Part shown: piece after piece, positions 1 to 4,378 of the stretch | Position numbering within the stretch: position 1 is the stretch's first letter | Layout: every line of letters starts with the position of its first letter | Assembly (NCBI GenBank): GCA_016286835.1 | Contig: JAEEUD010000130.1 | Coordinates: 1 to 5,614 of the forward strand | Source: Pyramidobacter sp. | GTDB lineage: Bacteria; Synergistota; Synergistia; Synergistales; Dethiosulfovibrionaceae | DNA: 5,614 nucleotides | Direction of reading: 5' to 3' | Notes under the pieces: model-generated | Seen by the model: only the letters and a program-made list of their open reading frames with translations | Database searches by the model: none | Told to the model about the DNA's origin: nothing | Program-made: the position numbers and the translations under genes

Positions 1-729
1 GTCGTCCTCGTAGCGTGTGATCGCTCCATGATCCACGCCGTAGACGGACTTGCAGGCGTTCAGCACGCTGCGGATGTCCTGAATGTTGCGCACGCCGTAG
101 AGATACACGTACATGCCGCCGTCGGCCGCATCGGGGTTCGACGACACGCCGGTGAGCTTTTCGGCCACCTGCAGAGCCGCTTCGCGCACGGCGTTGATCT
201 CGGCCTCGTCGGCCGTCGCGCCCGCGGCTTTGGCGGTGACGGAGTCGGAGAAGATCGTCCGTCCCGTGCTGTCATAGCCGTGCACGATCACCGCCGCCGC
301 GCCCGTGTACGTGCCCAGATCGTTGTACGTGGTGTCGAGCACCTGGACGGAGCCGTCGATGTACTGACCGACGCCGAACGTGCGGCTGAGCTGCTTCACC
401 GCGCCCGCGCCGGCGGGCTTCGACTGGGCCTTGATGAGCCTGGCCGTGATCTGGTCGCTGACGACCTTGTAGCCGTTGCGCAGCAGCTGTTCGCGAATCG
501 TCTCCGTCGCCAGCGCCGCGCCCTGGGCGTAGGCGCCGCCGCGCGAGACCGAAACGCCGCCGTAGTAGTCCCACACCGTCGCCGAACTGTAGCGGTTCGA
601 CGAATCGATATCGTACAGGAGCACGGCCGTGGCGCGCTTTTTGGAAAGCGGCGCGGCCCAGACGACCGCGGCCGCGGTCAGCACCGCCGCGACGGCCGCG
701 GCGAAGCGGAAAATGCCCTTTTTCATCAT
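1..729 (-). CDS. Exported protein with CsgG/FlgT-like fold (partial, C-terminus outside window)
   Basis: An open frame of 243 codons starts at 729 and reaches position 1 with no stop, so only the N-terminal part is visible. Residues 1-25 form a Sec signal peptide: MMKK, a hydrophobic Ala/Val core, and a likely cleavage at VWA|AP. Residues about 32-195 have the rhythm of the CsgG/FlgT/TolB-N type of periplasmic domain. There is a β-strand (ATAVLLYDI), a helix ending in LLRNGYKVVSD, then GQYIDGSVQVLDT, a strand leading to YDSTGRTIFS, and a final Ala-rich helix (EAALQVAEKL). A second βα unit begins near residue 209 (MYVYLYGVRNIQDIRSVLNA). Two adjacent ATG codons are possible starts; GGAGG at 735-739 lies 5 nt before the first and 8 nt before the second. 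It is divergent from the Cys-rich gene. The exact family and role are not recognised. An outer-membrane or cell-surface assembly role is only a suggestion from the fold. Confidence 0.8.
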   Translation of the reverse strand, partial: MMKKGIFRFAAAVAAVLTAAAVVWAAPLSKKRATAVLLYDIDSSNRYSSATVWDYYGGVSVSRGGAYAQGAALATETIREQLLRNGYKVVSDQITARLIKAQSKPAGAGAVKQLSRTFGVGQYIDGSVQVLDTTYNDLGTYTGAAAVIVHGYDSTGRTIFSDSVTAKAAGATADEAEINAVREAALQVAEKLTGVSSNPDAADGGMYVYLYGVRNIQDIRSVLNACKSVYGVDHGAITRYEDD

Positions 730-763
730 GAACACCTCCACAGAGAGAATTCCACGCGCCCGG

Positions 764-777
764 GAAACGCGCGTTTC
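764..777. repeat. Perfect 14-bp palindrome GAAACGCGCGTTTC
   Basis: The two 7-bp halves GAAACGC and GCGTTTC are exact reverse complements with no spacer. The site lies 35-48 bp upstream of the start codon of the leftward exported-protein gene, within its probable leader or promoter, so it could be an operator or an RNA hairpin in the 5' leader. No regulator is recognised from the sequence. Confidence 0.4.
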
Positions 778-914
778 GTGCGGCATGACGAGTTTTATCG
801 AGCTTATCTTAACACGCCCGCGCGAAATATGCATCAGAGAAATCGCCAATATTAAAAAACGCGCCCGCCGCTCATGTTCTGTCCCGATGATACCGCAAAG
901 CTCCGTTCCGCGCA

Positions 915-930
915 TCACCCGCGCGGGTGA
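915..930. repeat. Perfect 16-bp palindrome TCACCCGCGCGGGTGA
   Basis: The two 8-bp halves are exact reverse complements. With a single bulged A at 914, CGC at 911-913 also pairs with GCG at 931-933, lengthening the dyad. It ends 5 bp before the first unit of the 28-bp repeat array. It may be a binding site for a dimeric regulator. There is no T-tract on either side, so a terminator is unlikely. Confidence 0.45.
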
Positions 931-935
931 GCGGC

Positions 936-1041
936 AAAAGTCGGGAATGGATCCCAAACTTTTGCTGAAAAAACGAAAAGCTGGGAATGAAATCCAAACT
1001 CTCTTAAAAATAGAAAAGTTGGGAACAGAATCCAAACTTTT
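936..1041. repeat. Three tandem 28-bp imperfect palindromes
   Basis: Units lie at 936-963, 976-1003 and 1014-1041 (start-to-start 40 and 38 bp). Each has an AAAAG left arm, a shared GGGAA core and a CAAACT motif near the right end. The third is the best dyad: arms AAAAGTTGGGA and TCCAAACTTTT are reverse complements with one mismatch around a 6-nt centre. The 10-12-nt linkers between units are A-rich (runs of 5-6 A), and a similar A-run follows unit three, so the true repeat may be about 39 bp including the linker. The array ends about 30 bp upstream of the -10 box of the Cys-rich gene, a position that suits activator or repressor sites. It could instead be a genome-dispersed repeat. I see no cas-like gene, and the linkers are far too short for a CRISPR. 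Confidence 0.75.
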
Positions 1042-1067
1042 TACGAAAAATTAGGTGAGGCCTGCCA

Positions 1068-1076
1068 TGGTATAAT
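1068..1076 (+). promoter_or_regulatory. Extended -10 promoter (TGG-TATAAT) for the Cys-rich gene
   Basis: A consensus TATAAT at 1071-1076 is preceded by TG one base upstream, forming an extended -10 element. No good -35 box sits 16-18 bp upstream, which is common when the extended -10 is perfect. Transcription would begin near 1083, giving a leader of about 40 nt before the ATG at 1125. The repeat array lies just upstream, where a transcription factor could act. Confidence 0.7.
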
Positions 1077-1124
1077 TTCTCCAAGTCTCTGAATCAACAG
1101 AACACACAGAAAGGACGTGCTTCC

Positions 1125-1274
1125 ATGAACATCATCGGGATCGTCATGCTTGTCGCGATCTGCGTCGGGGCGTTCGCGCTGACGATGGCCGCCAAGAGCG
1201 CTGGGCGCGGCGAGTGCGGCGGCAGGTGCACGGGCTGCGGCAAGTGCGGGAAAAAGATCGCCGGCCGCAAATGA
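1125..1274 (+). CDS. Small Cys-rich single-pass membrane protein (49 aa)
   Basis: This short gene encodes 49 residues. Residues 2-23 form one hydrophobic membrane segment (starting NIIGIVMLV and ending near FALTMAA). A short basic, Gly/Cys-rich tail follows with a C-x3-C-x2-C-x2-C motif at Cys31, 35, 38 and 41, then a Lys/Arg-rich end. The layout of one N-terminal helix plus a tail of CGG, CTGCG and KK type resembles the 'FeoB-associated Cys-rich membrane protein' group of miniproteins, but no feoA or feoB lies in this window. The start is supported by AAGGA at 1111-1115 with 9-nt spacing and by a strong promoter at 1068-1076. The tail could bind iron, zinc or an Fe-S centre on one face of the membrane; this is inferred from the Cys spacing only. 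A GC-rich stem-loop follows the stop. Confidence 0.72.
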   Translation: MNIIGIVMLVAICVGAFALTMAAKSAGRGECGGRCTGCGKCGKKIAGRK

Positions 1275-1278
1275 GCGC

Positions 1279-1301
1279 CGGCGCGGCGCTTCGTCGCGCC
1301 G
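1279..1301. other. GC-rich stem-loop between Cys-rich gene and regulator gene
   Basis: A 10-bp stem forms between 1279-1288 (CGGCGCGGCG) and 1292-1301 (CGTCGCGCCG), with one G-U pair and a 3-nt loop CTT. It begins 4 nt after the stop of the Cys-rich gene. No T-tract follows, so it is not a standard intrinsic terminator, though it could slow or partly stop transcription or protect the 3' end. It covers the place where the -35 region of the next promoter would lie. Confidence 0.45.
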
Positions 1302-1310
1302 TGCTATAAT
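1302..1310 (+). promoter_or_regulatory. Extended -10 promoter (TGC-TATAAT) for the RpiR-family gene
   Basis: A consensus TATAAT at 1305-1310 with an upstream TG gives an extended -10 box of the same form as the one at 1068-1076. No -35 box is visible, because the GC-rich stem-loop occupies that stretch. The predicted start of transcription, near 1317, leaves about 20 nt before the preferred ATG at 1337, enough for the ribosome site at 1322-1330. Confidence 0.7.
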
Positions 1311-1321
1311 AGGCCGTCATG

Positions 1322-1330
1322 AAAGGGGAG
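1322..1330 (+). promoter_or_regulatory. Ribosome binding site that sets the RpiR-family start
   Basis: AAAGGGGAG lies 6 nt before the ATG at 1337. An in-frame ATG at 1319 is upstream of this site, has no Shine-Dalgarno sequence of its own, and would start almost at the predicted transcript 5' end. The site therefore favours the start at 1337. Confidence 0.7.
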
Positions 1331-1336
1331 AGCCGC

Positions 1337-2242
1337 ATGGAAAACGTCGTCGCCGAGCGCGTCAAAAAAGCGAAACTGACGAAGAGTCAGCGGAAGATCG
1401 CCGAGTACATCATCGCCAATCCGGAGCTCGCGGGGCGCAGCTCGTCGCTGGAGGTGGCCCGCGCCGTCGGCGTCAGCGACGTGTCGGTGACGCGCTTTGC
1501 CCGCGCGATCGGCTATCCCGGCTTCACCGAGCTGAAAAACGACATCTACGATTCCCTGACGGCGCAGGCGGCGCCGGGCGCCGGCCGGCTGACGCTGAAC
1601 GAGCGTTTCGAGGCCAACCGTGCCGAGTTCGGCTCGGGCAGCGCGCGCGAGGAATTCCTGAAGCGGCAGATGTTCAACCTTGAACGTTCGCTCATGCAGA
1701 ACTCCGAGGCTGCCTACGAGCAGTTCGTGAACGCGGTGGCGGAGGCGCGGACGTGCTTCGTCGCCGGCTTCCGCGGCTGCTACGGCGCGGCGCAGCACTT
1801 TGCCTGGATCCTCAACGTCCTGATCGACGACGTCCGCCTGATCGGGGACGTGGGCATGGGCGGCGTCGACTCGCTGATGAAGATCGACGGCAGCGGCGCG
1901 TTCGTGTTCTTCTCGGCCAGCCGCTACTATAAAAGCGACCTGAGGCTGCTCCGTCTGGCGCGCAGCCACGGCGCGCGCGTCTGCCTGATCACCGACAGCG
2001 TGCTCTCGCCGCTGGTCGAATATGCCGACGTGGTGCTGACGGCCGAGGTGCGTCAGGCCAGCTTCTTCAACTCGACGACGGCGATGAACGCGATCGGCGA
2101 ATACCTGCTGACGCTGCTCACGCCGCGCCGCCTTGAGCGCTACCGCGCCCACGCCCGCGAGCGCGACGGGTACACGAAAGAGCTGCTCGTCGATCCTGGC
2201 GAGGCAAGCACGGGCGTCGTGTCCCGCGGGGAAAAGAAATAG
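1337..2242 (+). CDS. MurR/RpiR-family transcriptional regulator
   Basis: This 301-residue DNA-binding regulator has the usual family length and two-domain plan. Residues about 1-75 are the HTH_6 domain: LTKSQRKIAEYI, then the helix-turn-helix SLEVARAVGVSDVSVTRF and the typical GYPGFTELK. Residues about 125-250 are a SIS domain (FVAGFRGCYG, then FFSASRYYKSD, then VCLITDSVLSPL and ADVVLTAEV). Family members bind DNA as dimers and respond to a ligand in the SIS domain, often a phosphosugar. Here the usual G-x-G-x-S and S-x-S-G-x-T motifs are altered (R146 and C148; R196 and Y198), so the ligand may be something else. The start at 1337 is chosen for its ribosome site. The gene is convergent with the dehydrogenase-aldolase genes and could control them, but no operator is proven. 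The family call is secure; the target is unknown. Confidence 0.92.
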   Translation: MENVVAERVKKAKLTKSQRKIAEYIIANPELAGRSSSLEVARAVGVSDVSVTRFARAIGYPGFTELKNDIYDSLTAQAAPGAGRLTLNERFEANRAEFGSGSAREEFLKRQMFNLERSLMQNSEAAYEQFVNAVAEARTCFVAGFRGCYGAAQHFAWILNVLIDDVRLIGDVGMGGVDSLMKIDGSGAFVFFSASRYYKSDLRLLRLARSHGARVCLITDSVLSPLVEYADVVLTAEVRQASFFNSTTAMNAIGEYLLTLLTPRRLERYRAHARERDGYTKELLVDPGEASTGVVSRGEKK

Positions 2243-2249
2243 CGAAACG

Positions 2250-2300
2250 AAAAATGCGGCCGGAAACGCTGAAACACACGTTTCCGGCCGCGAATTTTTT
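2250..2300. terminator. Bidirectional intrinsic terminator between convergent genes
   Basis: A perfect 13-bp inverted repeat (2256-2268 GCGGCCGGAAACG with 2279-2291) encloses a 10-nt loop. Six T residues at 2295-2300 follow on the plus strand, and five A residues at 2250-2254 give a U-tract on the minus strand. It sits 13 nt after the regulator stop and 7 nt after the dehydrogenase stop, so it can end both transcripts. The rightward T-tract overlaps the dehydrogenase stop codon. Confidence 0.92.
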
Positions 2301-3270
2301 ACGCTTTGAGATACTGTTTGTTGACGATGCAGCGGCCGACGGGAGTCTCGCCGCGCTCGAGGCGCTCGATGTTGTCGAAGATGCAGGCGGCCATGTTGAC
2401 GATGTTGTCCTCGGTGTTGCCGCCGACGTGCGGCGTGAGGAGGATGTGCGGCTCGGAGAAGATCGGGTGATCCGGCGGCAGCGGCTCGCCCTCGACGGTG
2501 TCGAGCGCCGCGCCCCAGATGCGGCGTTCCCGCACGGCCTTCAGCAGCGCGTCGGTGTCGATGATCTCGCCGCGGGCCGTGTTGACGATGAGCATGTCGG
2601 GCTTCATCATGCCGATGGCCTTTTCGTCGATCATCCTGCGGGTGCTGTCGAGCAGCGGCATGTGCAGGCTGATGATGTCGGCCGTTTTGTAGATCTCTTC
2701 CGGCTGCAGGAACGTGACGTTCAGCTCCTTCTCAGTCTCCTCGGGCAGGCGGAACGCGTCGTAGTACACGACTTCCGCGCCGAAGCCCTGGACGATCTTC
2801 GCGACCTTGCGGCCGATGGCGCCCATGCCGAAGATGCCGACGCGGCGGCCGTTGATCATGAACGAATCGGCGATGACGGGACCGCCGTACATGATGCCCT
2901 TTTTGGCGTTCTCCATGTGGGCGGTGAGGTGGCGGAACGAGGCCAGCATCAGCAGCGCGGCGTGCTCTGCGACGGGCTGGGCGTTCATGCCGGCGGTGAT
3001 GCAGACATACGCGCCCTGCTCGCCGGCCTGTTTGATGTCCACGTCGTTGAAGCCCACGCCCCAGCGGTGGAAGAGTTTCGCGCCCTTCATGGCCCTGATG
3101 CGTTCCGCCGGCATGGCCGGACCGCGCAGCACGACGTAAGCGGCGTCGGAGTTGGCTTCCAGTTCCTCGTACTGCGCGGCGAGCACGAGGTCATATTTGC
3201 CGGCGCAGTGTTCTTTAAAGTAGTTGATGCCTTTTTCCGGGTACGTTCCGAAGAGGACGATCTTGTTCAT
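2299..3270 (-). CDS. NAD-dependent D-isomer-specific 2-hydroxyacid dehydrogenase
   Basis: This 323-residue cytosolic enzyme would interconvert a D-2-hydroxyacid and the 2-oxo acid with NAD(H). The Rossmann motif GMGAIG is at 148-153 and the acidic residue D171 ends the second strand, which favours NAD over NADP. The catalytic set is complete: R233 in NTARGE, E262 in GEP and H291 in LTPHVGG. The length and the absence of a C-terminal ACT domain separate it from long, serine-regulated SerA enzymes. Similar enzymes act as phosphoglycerate, glyoxylate or hydroxypyruvate reductases and as broad D-hydroxyacid dehydrogenases; the substrate cannot be read from the sequence. The start has an AAGGAG site with 9-nt spacing. 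The upstream aldolase gene ends 15 bp before this start, so the two are almost surely co-transcribed. The aldolase gene carries the same AAAAGGAGAC translation signal. Confidence 0.92.
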   Translation of the reverse strand: MNKIVLFGTYPEKGINYFKEHCAGKYDLVLAAQYEELEANSDAAYVVLRGPAMPAERIRAMKGAKLFHRWGVGFNDVDIKQAGEQGAYVCITAGMNAQPVAEHAALLMLASFRHLTAHMENAKKGIMYGGPVIADSFMINGRRVGIFGMGAIGRKVAKIVQGFGAEVVYYDAFRLPEETEKELNVTFLQPEEIYKTADIISLHMPLLDSTRRMIDEKAIGMMKPDMLIVNTARGEIIDTDALLKAVRERRIWGAALDTVEGEPLPPDHPIFSEPHILLTPHVGGNTEDNIVNMAACIFDNIERLERGETPVGRCIVNKQYLKA

Positions 3271-3285
3271 GGCCTGTGTCTCCTT

Positions 3286-4278
3286 TTACGCGGAAAGTTT
3301 GTCCGCGACCGACTCCATCAGCTCGCGCGAGGGCTTTTTCATGTCCAGCTTCGAGGTCTCGATGATGAGCTTGTAGAGGTCGACGCCCTTCGCGGCGGCG
3401 ACTTCCTTGAACATGGGGATGTAGTGCGAGTGGCAGCCGGAGTAGCCCAGCACGATGTCCAGCGGCATTGCGGGAGCGCGGTAGCCGTAGGGCTTCATCG
3501 CCGGAGCGAGCTCGTTGTCGATGAAGCGGAAGAGGCCGTACATGTCGGCGCCGGTCTTCACACCGTCGCGGTCGAGCGCGGCGACGGCCGTCTCGGTGGC
3601 GATGTTGCCGGCGCTGCGGGCCATGCCCATGAGGCCGCAGTCGATGATCTGCGCGCCGTTCTCGGCGGCGGCCACGGCGTTGGCGACGGCGCAGCCGAGG
3701 TTGGCGTGGCCGTGGAAGCCGACGGGGATCCTGACGGCCGAAGAAACGGCCTTCGTGTAGGCGGCGGCCTGCTTCGGCAGCATCATGCCGGCCGAGTCCA
3801 TGATGATGATCACGTCGACGCCTGCGGCCTCGAGCAGCTGCGCCTCTTTGGCAAGCTCCTCGGGCGACAGCACGTAGGCCTTCATCATCGCGAAGAACGC
3901 CTTCATGCCGGCGGCCTTGACCATCTTCACGGCGTCGACGGCCTTGGCGCCGTCGCCGGCGTTGATGCCGACGCGCAGGAACTTCAGCCCCGCCTTGGCG
4001 GCTTTGGCGACGATCTCGGGCGTGGCGCAGCCGGCCTGGAGGAACATGCCCACTTCGGCCTTGTCCGTGAACGGCCTGGCCAGCTCCAGATACTCGTCGT
4101 CGGTGCAGGGCGCCTTGACGCCCTTGTCGTACATGCCCAGACCGGCGCAGTTGCCCATCTCGATGATGGTCACGCCGTTTTCGGTCAGGCCTTTCAGCAT
4201 CAGCGTCGTCAGGTCGGCGGGGAAGCCCGCGCCGATCACGTTGCCGCCGTCACGCAGAGTGCAGTCCATGATTTTCAT
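3286..4278 (-). CDS. DmpG-like 4-hydroxy-2-oxoacid aldolase (HMGL-like family)
   Basis: This 330-residue enzyme is a TIM-barrel aldolase of the HMG-CoA-lyase-like family. It has an N-terminal DCTLRDGG motif (R9 and metal-binding D10) and the metal-site HGH at H189/H191 followed by NLGCAVANAVAAAE. A C-terminal part (about 256-328, LGYSGCHSHY onward) matches the 'communication' domain of 4-hydroxy-2-oxovalerate aldolases (DmpG, MhpE, BphI). Such enzymes cleave 4-hydroxy-2-oxoacids to pyruvate and an aldehyde using Mn2+ or similar. Two catalytic positions differ: the DmpG base His21 is Asn13 and Tyr291 is His283. No acetaldehyde dehydrogenase partner (DmpF) is adjacent; the next gene is a D-2-hydroxyacid dehydrogenase. 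AAAGGAG at 4288-4294 with 9-nt spacing supports the start. The real substrate is uncertain, and an aldolase or lyase acting on a related oxoacid is possible. Confidence 0.85.
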   Translation of the reverse strand: MKIMDCTLRDGGNVIGAGFPADLTTLMLKGLTENGVTIIEMGNCAGLGMYDKGVKAPCTDDEYLELARPFTDKAEVGMFLQAGCATPEIVAKAAKAGLKFLRVGINAGDGAKAVDAVKMVKAAGMKAFFAMMKAYVLSPEELAKEAQLLEAAGVDVIIIMDSAGMMLPKQAAAYTKAVSSAVRIPVGFHGHANLGCAVANAVAAAENGAQIIDCGLMGMARSAGNIATETAVAALDRDGVKTGADMYGLFRFIDNELAPAMKPYGYRAPAMPLDIVLGYSGCHSHYIPMFKEVAAAKGVDLYKLIIETSKLDMKKPSRELMESVADKLSA

Positions 4279-4317
4279 TTTATACGTCTCCTTTTATATT
4301 TTCACGAAATTTTCTTC
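4279..4317 (-). promoter_or_regulatory. Possible weak promoter/operator zone before the aldolase gene
   Basis: On the minus strand this AT-rich stretch reads from a TTGAAG near 4312-4317 to a TATAAA next to the aldolase ribosome site, with about 15 bp between them. That spacing is short, and a transcript would begin almost at the ribosome site. A 9-bp dyad with GAAA/TTTC arms at 4306-4314 could be an operator. The evidence is weak. Read-through from the symporter gene is the alternative way to express the aldolase. Confidence 0.25.
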
Positions 4318-4360
4318 AAAAAAAGGGCGGCCGTCCCGATGGAACGTTTTCCGCCGCCCT
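4318..4360 (-). terminator. Intrinsic terminator after the symporter gene
   Basis: On the minus strand an 8-bp stem (AGGGCGGC at 4353-4360 with GCCGCCCT at 4324-4331) closes a 21-nt loop that can itself fold (GGAA with TTCC). It is followed by seven U residues (A-run at 4318-4324). It lies 18 nt after the symporter stop and 39 nt before the aldolase start, so it should end or reduce transcription between the two genes. Confidence 0.8.
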
Positions 4361-4378
4361 GTTTGATTGACTTAAGCG

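Larger units (their letters stand above)
730..1124. other. Divergent intergenic region, no gene
   Basis: This 395-bp gap separates the minus-strand exported-protein gene from the plus-strand Cys-rich gene. Its left half (730-935) is mixed in composition and holds two perfect palindromes (764-777 and 915-930). Its right half (936-1120) is AT-rich and holds a three-unit repeat array and a clear promoter. A promoter for the leftward gene is expected here but none is convincing; the best minus-strand candidate is a TAAGAT-like -10 inside the TTAAGATAAG read near 800-810. I see no tRNA, rRNA or riboswitch fold. The plus-strand open frame running through the region has no ribosome site and no protein-like sequence. 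Confidence 0.7.

Noticed and set aside
936..1041. CRISPR array
   Set aside because: Only three imperfect units, linkers of 10-12 nt that are similar A-rich sequences instead of unique spacers, and no cas-like gene in the window.
28..1054. Plus-strand open frames at 28-855 and 629-1054
   Set aside because: They mirror the exported-protein gene and then run into intergenic palindromes and repeats. They have no ribosome site and an Arg/Ala/His-rich low-complexity composition.
1319..1336. ATG at 1319 as the regulator start
   Set aside because: The only ribosome site (1322-1330) lies downstream of it and fits the ATG at 1337. The six extra residues are not part of the HTH_6 domain.
1304..2152. 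Minus-strand open frame opposite the regulator gene
   Set aside because: It is antisense to a full RpiR-family protein with conserved HTH and SIS motifs and has an Arg/His/Ala-rich shadow composition.
2299..3270. Assignment as serA (3-phosphoglycerate dehydrogenase of serine synthesis)
   Set aside because: The family motifs fit many D-2-hydroxyacid dehydrogenases, there is no ACT domain, and the neighbours are not serine genes, so a specific symbol is not justified.
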